The notes below the pieces were generated by a model. The model had not been told where the DNA came from, made no database searches, and saw nothing but the letters and a program-made list of their open reading frames with translations. A stretch of 24,402 nt of DNA, taken from positions 1 through 24,402 of the IMG/VR virus record IMGVR_UViG_3300043436_003128; one strand, given 5' to 3'. Source of the DNA: a virus. A program made the translations under genes and the position numbers. The stretch's first letter is position 1, and the number at the start of each line of letters is the position of its first letter. Below are positions 1-6,026 of the stretch, in pieces.

Positions 1-2
1 TG

Positions 3-122
3 ACAACAACGCAAAAGAACGCTATTGCTTCACCTGCGGTAGGTCTTGTGGTTTACGATACAACATTGAATAAACTTTGCGTGCGTGGTGCTTCAGCGTG
101 GGAAACAATAACTTCAGTATAA
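3..122 (+). CDS. C-terminus of a phage tail/virion-type protein (5' partial)
   Basis: An open frame enters from the left edge and stops with TAA at 120-122. The 39 visible residues contain NAIASPAVGLVVYDTT followed by a segment ending in AWETITSV. This 'N-A-I-x-S-P-A-x-G-L-x-V-Y-D-T-T-x-N-x-L' ending is, from general knowledge, common at the C-terminus of tail-fibre or other surface proteins of Bacteroidetes phages. The start and all N-terminal domains lie outside the window, so no specific role can be assigned. The next gene starts 17 bases downstream in the same direction, so this is probably the end of a structural operon. The frame is certain; the functional class is an inference. Confidence 0.7.
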   Translation, partial: TTTQKNAIASPAVGLVVYDTTLNKLCVRGASAWETITSV

Positions 123-139
123 TAATAAATATAAATACA

Positions 140-394
140 ATGGCTAAAATTCAACCAATCACATTCCCGCTAAATGCAGGAACAGCAACAGAAATGAGTG
201 TACTCATTCTGAATTTCGAAACATCTGCAACAACTTGCACTACCTACTACGAGTTAAAGACGGAAGAAGGCACAGTGCTTTCAAATGGTAACTACACCCT
301 CACCGAAGAAGAATTTGCTGAATGGGGTACAGACAACACATGGGTGGAAACTTGCGTAGCAAACGCTATCGGAGTTGTGATCCTAAGTTTTTAA
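140..394 (+). CDS. Small conserved phage protein, 84 aa
   Basis: The protein begins MAKIQPITFPL and has a central TTCTTYYELKTEEG segment and a C-terminal VANAIGVVILSF. The ATG at 140 is preferred over an in-frame upstream ATG at 77, because 77 lies inside the preceding reading frame and the gap at 123-139 is A-rich, as expected for a Bacteroidetes leader. No signal peptide or membrane segment is visible. It follows a tail-type gene directly and looks like the small proteins often placed after tail genes in phages of this host group. A virion or tail-assembly role is possible, but the sequence does not show it. Confidence 0.75.
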   Translation: MAKIQPITFPLNAGTATEMSVLILNFETSATTCTTYYELKTEEGTVLSNGNYTLTEEEFAEWGTDNTWVETCVANAIGVVILSF

Positions 395-397
395 TCG

Positions 398-405
398 TAC
401 ATTTG
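398..405 (+). promoter_or_regulatory. Candidate Bacteroidetes -7 box for the 422 gene
   Basis: TACATTTG matches the TAnnTTTG -7 consensus exactly. A TTG at 375-377 lies 20 bases upstream and could serve as the -33 element. The box is 16 bases before the ATG at 422. Confidence 0.5.
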
Positions 406-421
406 TACAAACACAAATATT

Positions 422-571
422 ATGATTACACTTAACGAAACACAAGTAAAAGAGCTTGAAGCTTTTATCCAGGAGATGCCGACCAAATTTGGAGTGCCGC
501 TACTGAACTTCCTAAGTAAGATTGCTCAGGAGCAGAACCCTAACAGCCCAGAGGTGATTGAAGAGAATTAA
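422..571 (+). CDS. Small hypothetical phage protein, 49 aa
   Basis: A short open frame from ATG 422 to TAA 569-571. It encodes MITLNETQVKELEAF, a middle section KFGVPLLNFLSKIAQ and an acidic end. It is hydrophilic, probably helical, with no signal or membrane segment. It has its own promoter-like TAnnTTTG element just upstream, and the spacing to the previous gene suits an independent small gene. Function unknown. The clean amphipathic pattern and regulatory context support it as real despite its length. Confidence 0.6.
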   Translation: MITLNETQVKELEAFIQEMPTKFGVPLLNFLSKIAQEQNPNSPEVIEEN

Positions 572-607
572 ATTTATTAACATTTGCAATTACAAAAGAT
601 TATTTTG

Positions 608-615
608 TACATTTG
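608..615 (+). promoter_or_regulatory. Bacteroidetes promoter -7 box ahead of the 715 gene
   Basis: TACATTTG is an exact TAnnTTTG match, with TTTG at 583-586 leaving a 21-base spacer, within the usual range for Bacteroidetes -33/-7 promoters. Transcription would give a leader of roughly 90 bases before the ATG at 715, carrying the hairpin at 668-687. Confidence 0.6.
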
Positions 616-667
616 CAATGTTCAATTGTTTCTCATAGATTTATTGATTATTGATTTAGGTTCATAT

Positions 668-687
668 AAGGGGGAGAAATCCTCCTT
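668..687 (+). promoter_or_regulatory. Leader hairpin with GAAA tetraloop
   Basis: AAGGGGGA (668-675) pairs with TCCTCCTT (680-687) through 8 base pairs, one of them G-U, around a GAAA (GNRA) loop. There is no U-run after it, so it is probably not a simple terminator. It sits between the promoter at 583-615 and the ATG at 715, so it may affect RNA stability or translation of that gene. Confidence 0.5.
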
Positions 688-714
688 ATGTGTTTCTAGC
701 AAAACCAAACGCCA

Positions 715-1134
715 ATGAAGTGTCAAGCCGAGGAATGTTTTTGTACGGATTTTAACCGTACATTCTGTAAGAATTACAGAGAGGATGCAAAGCCTAAGTC
801 TAAGGGTTTGAAGCGTACTCCAATGAAGAAGAAGTACAAGGCTACTGGCGAGATGGATCTTTTCAAACATCTATGGGAGACTCGAAAGCACAAGTGTTAT
901 GTAACAGGAAGAGACTTGGAGTTCTCTCCATCAATCTGCTTCCACATCCTTGGTAAGGGAGCGTTTCCTGCCTATCGTCTCAACCCTTCCAATATCATTT
1001 TTGTCAACGCGGAATATCACATAGATTGGCATACAATGTCGAGAGAGAAATTGCTCCAGAAAGATAGCCGGTGGTCTTATGTGTTTAAGCTTTACGAGAT
1101 GCTCAAGATTGCTTATTACAGCGAAGGCTTATAG
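715..1134 (+). CDS. HNH-like nuclease (phage recombination-endonuclease type), 139 aa
   Basis: The N-terminus is Cys-rich (C3, C8, C10, C18), followed by a Lys-rich linker near residues 27-42. A CYVTG segment at 61-65 is followed by FHILGKG (76-82), NPSNI (90-94) and EYHIDWH (100-106). The His...Asn...His spacing resembles an HNH/beta-beta-alpha metal site, and the overall plan recalls small phage nucleases of the NinG/DUF1364 sort. This comes from motif reading only; the HNH residues are not fully canonical. If right, it would nick or resolve DNA in recombination, alongside the RusA, RecT and exonuclease genes to the right. It ends inside the convergent gene at 1103-1312. Confidence 0.6.
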   Translation: MKCQAEECFCTDFNRTFCKNYREDAKPKSKGLKRTPMKKKYKATGEMDLFKHLWETRKHKCYVTGRDLEFSPSICFHILGKGAFPAYRLNPSNIIFVNAEYHIDWHTMSREKLLQKDSRWSYVFKLYEMLKIAYYSEGL

Positions 1135-1312
1135 TATGGTTCTTGCACAGCCTAATTTGATTTGAGTCAAAGTGTTTTATCTCTCCGGTATCCTCCAAGG
1201 CTACCACCCACACAGTATTATTTTGCATTCCGTAGTCCATGAGGAATAAGGCAATTCCATCACCTAACTCCGTCTCCACCCAAAGCACTTGTTGTATTTC
1301 GTGTATAATCAT
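1103..1312 (-). CDS. Small conserved phage protein, 69 aa
   Basis: From ATG at 1312 it reads MIIHEIQQVLWVETELG, then GIALFLMDYG and a middle WVVALEDTGEIKHFDSNQI. This pattern (short beta-strands, 'VLWVET', 'HFDSNQI') looks like a small all-beta protein often seen in Bacteroidetes phages. I know no function for it. An in-frame upstream ATG at 1354 is unlikely because it crosses into the oppositely transcribed gene at 1342. The 3' end overlaps the convergent 715-1134 gene by 32 bases. A TAAATTTG -7-like box lies just upstream at 1318-1325. Confidence 0.65.
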   Translation of the reverse strand: MIIHEIQQVLWVETELGDGIALFLMDYGMQNNTVWVVALEDTGEIKHFDSNQIRLCKNHTISLRCNKQS

Positions 1313-1317
1313 CGTAA

Positions 1318-1337
1318 CAAATTTAGTGTTATATTTG
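1318..1337. promoter_or_regulatory. Back-to-back -7 boxes of two divergent genes
   Basis: The 29-base gap between the divergent ATGs at 1312 (-) and 1342 (+) holds TAAATTTG on the - strand (1325 to 1318) and TATATTTG on the + strand (1330-1337), both exact TAnnTTTG matches. Both boxes lie within about 6 bases of their start codons, so the transcripts would be leaderless or nearly so unless other promoters are used. Confidence 0.5.
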
Positions 1338-1341
1338 TTAC

Positions 1342-1638
1342 ATGAGAAATTCATTAGCAGGTACTAAAAAAGGCAAGTCAGAGAGTGCCAAATACTTTCA
1401 GTCCAATCCAAAGGCGAAGGCTAAAAAAGACGCTTATAACAAAGAATATCACTCTACTCCCGAGAGACGTAAGTATCGTTCAGAACTGAACAAGGAGAAC
1501 CGCAAGGCTGGAACCTATGGGAAAATGTCTGAAATGGGAAAAGATAGAAGCCATACTAAGTCAGGAAAAATGGTTTTGGAGAATAGTTCGGCCAACAGAA
1601 AACGCAACGGTAAAAATGGGAAATCTAGCAAAAAATAA
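1342..1638 (+). CDS. Small basic phage protein, 98 aa
   Basis: The protein is very rich in Lys, Arg, Ser and Asn. It contains AKYFQSNPKAKAKKD, EYHSTPERRKYRSEL and a C-terminal SHTKSGKMVLENSSANRKRNG segment. Such Lys-rich proteins with an 'SHTKxGK...ENxSxNRxRN' tail are common in Bacteroidetes and marine phages, where their role is unknown; binding nucleic acid or packing inside the virion are possible. Its last 23 bases overlap the start of the HNH gene at 1616. It resembles in composition the lysine-rich block at 17.2-20.1 kb but is not obviously a paralog of those genes. Confidence 0.7.
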   Translation: MRNSLAGTKKGKSESAKYFQSNPKAKAKKDAYNKEYHSTPERRKYRSELNKENRKAGTYGKMSEMGKDRSHTKSGKMVLENSSANRKRNGKNGKSSKK

Positions 1639-2359
1639 AATTTGTACTAAATGTGGCACTTCTTTGCCTGCGTTAATAGGTAATTTTTATAAGGATATTC
1701 AAAAGAAAGACGGATTGTCCTCATCTTGTGCCGATTGTTGCCGTAAGCGTAAGTATGAAACTTTTATTAATATAACGAGTGAAAAACTGAAAGAAGAAAG
1801 AAGGTTAAAAAAAGAAACGTATTTAAAATCTGATGAATATCAAATGTTTCTAGCGAAATCTAAAGAAAAAGAAAAGATTAGAAAAAAAAGATACAGAGAT
1901 AAAAACAGAGAAATTCTAAATCAAAAAGCTCGACTTTCAATTAAGAAAAAACCTTCTCCTGAAAAAATAAAAGAGTATAAAAAAAAGGAGTATGAAAAAA
2001 TAAAGGCAAATCCACTAAAAAAACACATTCATTATCTTAGAGTTAGAATGAATGATTGTTTAAAAAACAAAAAACAATTTTCGGTAAATGATGTTATATG
2101 TTATAATCATGAGGAATTTTTAAATCACATAACATCTTTGTTTACAGAAGGAATGTCATGGGAAAACTATGGTAAAAAAGGGTGGCATATAGATCATATA
2201 AGGCCATTAGCATCTTTTAATTTAGAAAATATTGAAGATGTCAAGAGGGCTTTTTCATTACAAAATTTACAGCCTTTATGGAGTAGTGAAAACTGCTCTA
2301 AAGGTAGTCTTTATGAAGGAATTAGACATAAAACGGAAAAGGCGGCACTCCACGTTTGA
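1616..2359 (+). CDS. HNH endonuclease, homing type, 247 aa
   Basis: A CxxC...CxxC zinc-binding pattern lies at the N-terminus (C10, C13 and C38, C41 region), followed by a long Lys-rich linker. The catalytic part is WHIDHIRPLASF (190-201), FSLQNLQPLW (213-222) and a final SENCSKG, the classic HNH core (DH..P...F...NLQPL...N..K). I start at ATG 1616, where the zinc finger begins, rather than at 1517. It would cut double-stranded DNA and probably spreads itself. The gene is much richer in A than its neighbours (runs of A and AAA/AAG codons), overlaps the 3' end of the preceding gene and stops inside a hairpin, all consistent with insertion as a free-standing homing gene. Confidence 0.85.
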   Translation: MGNLAKNKICTKCGTSLPALIGNFYKDIQKKDGLSSSCADCCRKRKYETFINITSEKLKEERRLKKETYLKSDEYQMFLAKSKEKEKIRKKRYRDKNREILNQKARLSIKKKPSPEKIKEYKKKEYEKIKANPLKKHIHYLRVRMNDCLKNKKQFSVNDVICYNHEEFLNHITSLFTEGMSWENYGKKGWHIDHIRPLASFNLENIEDVKRAFSLQNLQPLWSSENCSKGSLYEGIRHKTEKAALHV

Positions 2360-2371
2360 AGTAACCGCCTT
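2339..2371 (-). terminator. Terminator of the - strand operon that ends with rusA-like gene
   Basis: AAGGCGG pairs with CCGCCTT, with an inner 5-bp stem ACTTC/GGAGT, and on the - strand the hairpin is followed by TTTT and then CCGTTTT. It lies 23 bases after the stop of the RusA-like gene. The HNH stop codon on the + strand lies inside the loop, so it may also end that convergent transcript. Confidence 0.65.
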
Positions 2372-2393
2372 CGCTCAACAGTAAAAATAGAAA

Positions 2394-2726
2394 TCATTCG
2401 AGAGGGATGATAGTAACCTCCCAAAACTCTTTTCCTCGTGGGACAATTAGTTTGTAGAGATGAATCTCGTAAACATCTTTGTCATTAAACTTATACTTCT
2501 TCTGCATAATATCCAACACCAACTTGGTTGGGTTGTCTACATCTGATGCTTTATTAGAAAAGCCATACCGTATGTGAAGTGCGACCTTGCCTTGAGGGAA
2601 TCGTAGCCGGGGCATCATCAATAGGCATGACTTTTCATATTCATTGTAATCCTTTGTCTTAAATCTCCTTCCCTGGAAGGCTTTGTTTATGGACAGAGGC
2701 TTTATGTTAACCTTTATTGTACTCAT
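2394..2726 (-). CDS. rusA: RusA-like Holliday junction resolvase, 110 aa
   Basis: The core DVDNPTKLVLDIMQ (62-75) matches the RusA signature D-x-D-N-x-x-K-x-x-x-D, giving candidate metal ligands D62, D64 and D72 and the conserved K68. A second acidic patch, NDKDV (81-85), follows at the expected distance. The N-terminal beta-strand 'IKVNIKPLSINKAF' and the length suit RusA (about 110-130 residues). RusA proteins act as dimers to cut four-way DNA junctions in recombination and replication. Its start overlaps the end of the upstream 108-aa gene by 20 bases, suggesting coupled translation, and a terminator follows. It completes a recombination set with the RecT and exonuclease genes upstream. 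Confidence 0.85.
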   Translation of the reverse strand: MSTIKVNIKPLSINKAFQGRRFKTKDYNEYEKSCLLMMPRLRFPQGKVALHIRYGFSNKASDVDNPTKLVLDIMQKKYKFNDKDVYEIHLYKLIVPRGKEFWEVTIIPLE

Positions 2727-3033
2727 TTGTATTCAAGAAAACATTTATAACCCTCTCTCTCGTCTCCTGATCTTCTATGAAGGATAATGCTTCAAACAAA
2801 TGAGGTGTGGTTGTGTTCTCGTGTGTAAATTTAACAAATGTTGGGTTAATTGCCTCAATATGTCCCTCATAATTTTCAATCAGAGCGACAGTTTCTCCCG
2901 AAACAATTCCCCAAGTATGAAAGTATCCAACCTTTGAGTTGTTGAATGTTATAACTTGGTACTCTCCATTCCACATATAACAAGCACCATCCTCAATTTG
3001 GATATCGTTCCAATACCTAACCTTCCTTCTCAT
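2707..3033 (-). CDS. Hypothetical phage protein, 108 aa
   Basis: It starts MRRKVRYWNDIQIEDGACYMWNG and has a predicted beta-rich N-terminal half and a more helical C-terminus (LFEALSFIEDQETRERVI). I do not recognise the family. No signal peptide or membrane segment is visible. Its start overlaps the end of the co-chaperonin-like gene by 17 bases and its end overlaps rusA by 20 bases, so it is a member of the operon with tightly coupled translation. Its role may relate to DNA metabolism or to the chaperonin gene, but the sequence does not tell. Confidence 0.7.
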   Translation of the reverse strand: MRRKVRYWNDIQIEDGACYMWNGEYQVITFNNSKVGYFHTWGIVSGETVALIENYEGHIEAINPTFVKFTHENTTTPHLFEALSFIEDQETRERVINVFLNTNEYNKG

Positions 3034-3283
3034 TGCCCATTATAAGTAGCACGTCAGATTCCATGATGTAGCCAACCTTCACACCCTTCTCCTCAAGGTA
3101 TACTGGAGTCTTTTCATTGAATCGGATAATGTCTCCAAGGCTAACCTCTTCAATCTCTGGTCCAACCTCAATAACTTTCCCCTCAATAACTTGTGTTCCA
3201 ATGTGGGATAGATCAAGTGCTGATGACTTGATAAGGTCTTGTTCAATAGGTAGAAACTTAATTCTGTCTGCTAGTGTTTTCAT
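3017..3283 (-). CDS. GroES-like co-chaperonin, 88 aa
   Basis: The section GKVIEVGPEIEEVSLGDIIR (35-54) and the ending GYIMESDVLLIM (71-82) follow the GroES pattern 'G-x-V-x-x-V-G-x...V-x-x-G-D-x-V-x-F...Y...E-x-D-[IV]-L-x-I'. The length (88) is close to GroES (about 95). A short segment at 20-32 occupies the mobile-loop position but lacks the typical Gly-rich IVL motif. Phage co-chaperonins such as T4 gp31 cap host GroEL to help fold large capsid proteins; this one may do the same. It lies between the membrane/coiled-coil genes and two operon genes, away from visible capsid genes. A GroES-fold protein of other function remains possible. Confidence 0.65.
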   Translation of the reverse strand: MKTLADRIKFLPIEQDLIKSSALDLSHIGTQVIEGKVIEVGPEIEEVSLGDIIRFNEKTPVYLEEKGVKVGYIMESDVLLIMGNEKEG

Positions 3284-3288
3284 TTATA

Positions 3289-3738
3289 TTAGTTTAAAAG
3301 TTTAGCGGTAAGTAGAACGCCTCCAACAAAGGATACTGGTATACCGACAATTGTTAGAGTCTTCCATGTAGTTTTCTTGGTGTCAAGAATCCAGTAAGAA
3401 CTCTCCAACTCATCGTACTCCTTTGCCTTTAAGTTATACTGCATCTGTAATAATTCGTATTGACTTGACTTAGCCTCGAAAGAAATCTTATAATCATTGG
3501 CAATCATATCCAATGTGGATATTTGCTTCTCAAGGTTAGCAATCTTACTCAAGTGAGTGTCATACATAGAGTGGTAGAACCTCTCCGATGCCGCTATCTT
3601 GTTAATGATTTTAATCTCAGTATCCTTCAGGCAGGTCAAAGTATCCTTGTTTATCAAGATCCTTGAACTCGTTGAGGTTAGTTGAGAGAAGACTTGATTG
3701 CTGACTAGGAGTAGCAAAATCAATATACCTTTTTTCAT
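3289..3738 (-). CDS. Secreted coiled-coil protein with C-terminal membrane segment; possible lysis protein, 149 aa
   Basis: Residues 1-19 (MKKGILILLLLVSNQVFSQ) look like a type I signal peptide. The middle, from about 55 to 115, is rich in heptad-like Leu/Ile positions and is probably coiled coil. A hydrophobic stretch near 127-147 (TIVGIPVSFVGGVLL) looks like a transmembrane helix. The gene starts inside the upstream 126-aa gene, sharing 122 bases in another frame, a layout seen in Rz/Rz1-type spanin pairs. Unlike Rz1 it has no lipobox. A role in disrupting the envelope at lysis is inferred from topology and overlap, not homology. Confidence 0.65.
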   Translation of the reverse strand: MKKGILILLLLVSNQVFSQLTSTSSRILINKDTLTCLKDTEIKIINKIAASERFYHSMYDTHLSKIANLEKQISTLDMIANDYKISFEAKSSQYELLQMQYNLKAKEYDELESSYWILDTKKTTWKTLTIVGIPVSFVGGVLLTAKLLN

Positions 3739-3997
3739 CTTTGTATTTGGTTTTAGTTTCCTTTGATTTATTATCTATTACAACCACATCTCCCTTCAGA
3801 CCTGTAAGAGTCTGCTGAAGTTGGGTAATCTCCACTTGCTTGGCATCTATAACCTCCTGCTGTTCCTCTATTTGATTACGGAGAATTGCATCAGCGTCAT
3901 TGTTGTCCTCCATTTCCTTAACGCTAAGGATGTGGATAGTGGCAATGAAGGTTAATATACCTATGGCAAGTGCTAAAAATTTGTGGTGGTCTTTCAT
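3617..3997 (-). CDS. N-anchored coiled-coil protein, inner-membrane-spanin-like, 126 aa
   Basis: An N-terminal membrane anchor (about residues 8-25, FLALAIGILTFIATIHIL) is followed by a predicted coiled coil (about 38-70, rich in Gln, Glu, Leu and Ile) and a polar C-terminal tail. This is the plan of an i-spanin (Rz-like): one N-terminal helix with a periplasmic coiled coil. Its last 122 bases are shared, in another frame, with the next gene, which encodes an exported coiled-coil protein. Its ATG overlaps the TGA of the 42-aa membrane protein (ATGA). No endolysin is seen nearby, so the lysis call stays tentative. Confidence 0.65.
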   Translation of the reverse strand: MKDHHKFLALAIGILTFIATIHILSVKEMEDNNDADAILRNQIEEQQEVIDAKQVEITQLQQTLTGLKGDVVVIDNKSKETKTKYKDEKRYIDFATPSQQSSLLSTNLNEFKDLDKQGYFDLPEGY

Positions 3998-4122
3998 GAG
4001 AGTTGTGTGTAGATAAAGATAATGATTAAAACAGCAAGTGAGATATAAATCTCACCCTTCTGCTGTGGGTTCAGAGTCAATTCTTTTTTGAACTTTCTCT
4101 CTCTCTTCCAAAGCCTTTTCAT
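3994..4122 (-). CDS. Small membrane protein embedded across a gene junction, 42 aa
   Basis: From ATG at 4122 the frame encodes MKRLWKRERKFKKELTLN and then a hydrophobic helix (ISLAVLIIIFIYTQLS) to the C-terminus. The strongly basic N-terminus predicts an N-in topology with one membrane segment. It overlaps the last 71 bases of the 124-aa gene in another frame and its TGA overlaps the ATG of the i-spanin-like gene. Its place directly before two envelope-type proteins suggests a holin-like, antiholin-like or membrane accessory role, which is inference only. It is short, but the basic-then-hydrophobic pattern and ATGA coupling make it credible. Confidence 0.6.
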   Translation of the reverse strand: MKRLWKRERKFKKELTLNPQQKGEIYISLAVLIIIFIYTQLS

Positions 4123-4426
4123 CCTTGTATTTTTTAATTAGTTGAACGATATCGTAGTAAGAAAACCAGGGTAGTGTAGAGATTTCCTCTATCAACTCTT
4201 CAGCATCACCCATTGCTCGAAGGTAGTAGTCACCACCCTCAAGGTCAAAGAGGGCGGTGGCTAGTACTTTATATCTCTGCTCGGCAGCTTTAACGAATTG
4301 GTTACCCTTCATCTTCACCTCCTTCTCCCAAAAGGGTGGCCCTATTTGGTCGGAGATGTTTACAAATGCATTAGCGTGTAGCATAGATGCAATTATCTGA
4401 TGTTTTTTGTGTTCGTCTAGAATCAT
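4052..4426 (-). CDS. Hypothetical phage protein, 124 aa
   Basis: The protein is hydrophilic, probably all-helical, beginning MILDEHKKHQIIASMLHANAF (short form shown) with a C-terminus rich in Lys and Glu (LEEREKVQKRIDSE). No membrane segment, signal or catalytic motif is recognised. It starts 4 bases before the stop of the exonuclease gene (overlap 4423-4426), so it is probably co-translated with the recombination genes. The distal end overlaps the small membrane protein. A structural or accessory role in replication is possible; family unknown to me. Confidence 0.65.
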   Translation of the reverse strand: MILDEHKKHQIIASMLHANAFVNISDQIGPPFWEKEVKMKGNQFVKAAEQRYKVLATALFDLEGGDYYLRAMGDAEELIEEISTLPWFSYYDIVQLIKKYKDEKALEEREKVQKRIDSEPTAEG

Positions 4427-5106
4427 CTTTTGCCTAACTTTTCGATTAAAAATTGCTTGTATTTAACTGCCATTTCGATAGCATTGTCCAAAATTTCTTT
4501 TGAATCAGGTTGTAAATGTACAGGAATTATCGCTAACTTGTTCTTACCATCCATTCGTGGATCGTAAGATATGAACATACCCTCTTCCTTTCCTGCAACA
4601 ATCATATTCATTTGCAACTGCCACCAATAAGGTTTTCTCTGCTTGAATAGGTCATCCTCGTCAGCAATGAGAAGGTTCTGAACGTGATTCTCGAAGTTAT
4701 ATGGACACTTAATCTCAATCACACCGAAGCGTGAGCAGATGCCATCGGGAGAGCCTCCTGCGTGGTCTCCGTAGGGGATGAACCCTACAGAGTCAACACG
4801 AGATTCCATCATCTCGGCATATAGATTACAAGCCTCTGCTTCGTGTTCTACACCCCAATCCGTAGCGGCAGAGTTAGTGGTCTGCTCAATGCCAGTCATT
4901 TCCTCGGCAACCTTAGACATAATATATGACTTGGTTGTTTCAGATAACTCTCCGTTCTCTCTCGCTGCCTTTGTTTGAGGTTGCGTCATTAGTTTGTATA
5001 TCTCTGATGCGGTGAACTTACCAACACGAGCGTTAAACCAAGCCTGTGAGCGTTGATTTGACGCTTGTGCTTGTTCCTTTAGGATTTCGTTTAATAGATT
5101 ATTCAT
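4423..5106 (-). CDS. YqaJ/lambda-exonuclease-like 5'-3' exonuclease, 227 aa
   Basis: Starting at ATG 5106, RSQAWFNARVGKFTAS (19-34) and GVEHE (85-89) match the YqaJ family. SPDG (119-122) and EIKCP (131-135) give the PD-(D/E)XK residues D121, E131 and K133, and a downstream YWWQLQMNM (160-168) supplies the conserved Gln. An upstream in-frame ATG at 5169 is less likely because it lies well inside recT. The enzyme degrades one strand of a DNA end so that its partner RecT can anneal the remaining strand. The gene overlaps recT by 8 bases, the usual RecE/RecT or Exo/Beta pairing. Confidence 0.9.
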   Translation of the reverse strand: MNNLLNEILKEQAQASNQRSQAWFNARVGKFTASEIYKLMTQPQTKAARENGELSETTKSYIMSKVAEEMTGIEQTTNSAATDWGVEHEAEACNLYAEMMESRVDSVGFIPYGDHAGGSPDGICSRFGVIEIKCPYNFENHVQNLLIADEDDLFKQRKPYWWQLQMNMIVAGKEEGMFISYDPRMDGKNKLAIIPVHLQPDSKEILDNAIEMAVKYKQFLIEKLGKR

Positions 5107-5965
5107 TGTCCCCTCCTTTAACTTTCTTACGAGCCTTCTCAATGATCTCTTTCTTCTGCTCCGGATCAATCATTACTGACTCATCAGATAGGGCAGTCTC
5201 AAGTTCTACCACATTGGTAGTCTTCTCAAGTAAGCGGTCAACTTGCTCCTCGCTCATCTTCACATACTCAACGGTCTTGTACTCCTCGTTGTCAATAGAG
5301 ATAGCGGTGTTAACCTTCTCAATCTTATCCAAGGCAAACGAAGACTTTGGGATAGACTTCCAACCTCTCTTCACAACGGTCTTACGAGCCATTTCCGCAT
5401 AGTCAGTAGACCAAGGCCCAACATCTTTGCGACCAGTCTCTGAACGATTCTTGATAGCATCGATTTGTGGCTTCCACATAACCTCGAACAAGGTCTCATC
5501 GTTATGCAACACGAAGATTGCGTACACAGCAATGATGTCATCAACCTTGAAGGTCTCTCCCTTCGGCTTGTGGTTGATGCGAGGTGATGTACCCTGCACG
5601 ATGTCGAAGTCATCTCCTCGGTAAACTACTCCCGAAGACACCGACTTGATGATACCGGTATCAGAGATAAGTTTAATCATCCCTTGGTAGCCTGGCATTA
5701 GTTTAGCGTTGCCCTTGAAAGGAACGAGGTAAGCCAAGTTCATCACAGGGTTCAGAGACAACTTGGTCAATGCACAATTGTACACAGCCATTGCAACTGA
5801 TTGTGGGTTAGAATTCGCTAACACTTGGTTGTTGTTAGCAGCTTGGATGGCGAAAGACATCTCTCTCATGAGGACTTCTTCTCCTCCCATCAGTTTAATC
5901 ATTTCCTCTCTGCGAGGTTCGATGAACGGCATAACCGTCTTTGGTGAAATTGTTATGTTTGACAT
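5099..5965 (-). CDS. recT: RecT-family single-strand annealing protein, 288 aa
   Basis: The core matches RecT: MPFIEPRREEM, then VYNCALTKLSLNP with NLAYLVPFKG, LMPGYQGMIKL, and later WSTDYAEMARKTVVKRG. The order of these blocks and the length (RecT is about 270) are typical. RecT binds single-stranded DNA exposed by its exonuclease partner, anneals complementary strands and promotes strand invasion in phage recombination and concatemer formation. The partner exonuclease follows with an 8-base overlap. The C-terminal 40 residues are acidic and Lys-rich and diverge. It is the first gene after a candidate promoter and probably heads this operon segment. Confidence 0.92.
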   Translation of the reverse strand: MSNITISPKTVMPFIEPRREEMIKLMGGEEVLMREMSFAIQAANNNQVLANSNPQSVAMAVYNCALTKLSLNPVMNLAYLVPFKGNAKLMPGYQGMIKLISDTGIIKSVSSGVVYRGDDFDIVQGTSPRINHKPKGETFKVDDIIAVYAIFVLHNDETLFEVMWKPQIDAIKNRSETGRKDVGPWSTDYAEMARKTVVKRGWKSIPKSSFALDKIEKVNTAISIDNEEYKTVEYVKMSEEQVDRLLEKTTNVVELETALSDESVMIDPEQKKEIIEKARKKVKGGDNE

Positions 5966-5994
5966 AATTATAAGTTTTCTTTATTAATGTTTTG

Positions 5995-6026
5995 CGAATG
6001 TAACACATTATTCGAAACCTTCCAAA
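5995..6026 (-). promoter_or_regulatory. Candidate promoter of the recT operon
   Basis: On the - strand TTTG (6026-6023) lies 20 bases before TACATTCG (6002-5995), one mismatch from the TAnnTTTG consensus. The start codon of recT is about 30 bases further on. It overlaps the end of the upstream gene (stop at 6008). Confidence 0.45.

Noticed and set aside
1517-1615. Longer N-terminus for the HNH endonuclease
   Set aside because: These 33 codons lie within the 98-aa basic gene in another frame and precede the zinc-finger start; the ATG at 1616 fits better.
5371-5613. Frames opposite or alternate to recT and the exonuclease (for example 5046-5402 +, 5371-5613 -)
   Set aside because: They overlap confidently identified genes and carry Ser/Leu-rich shadow-type sequences.
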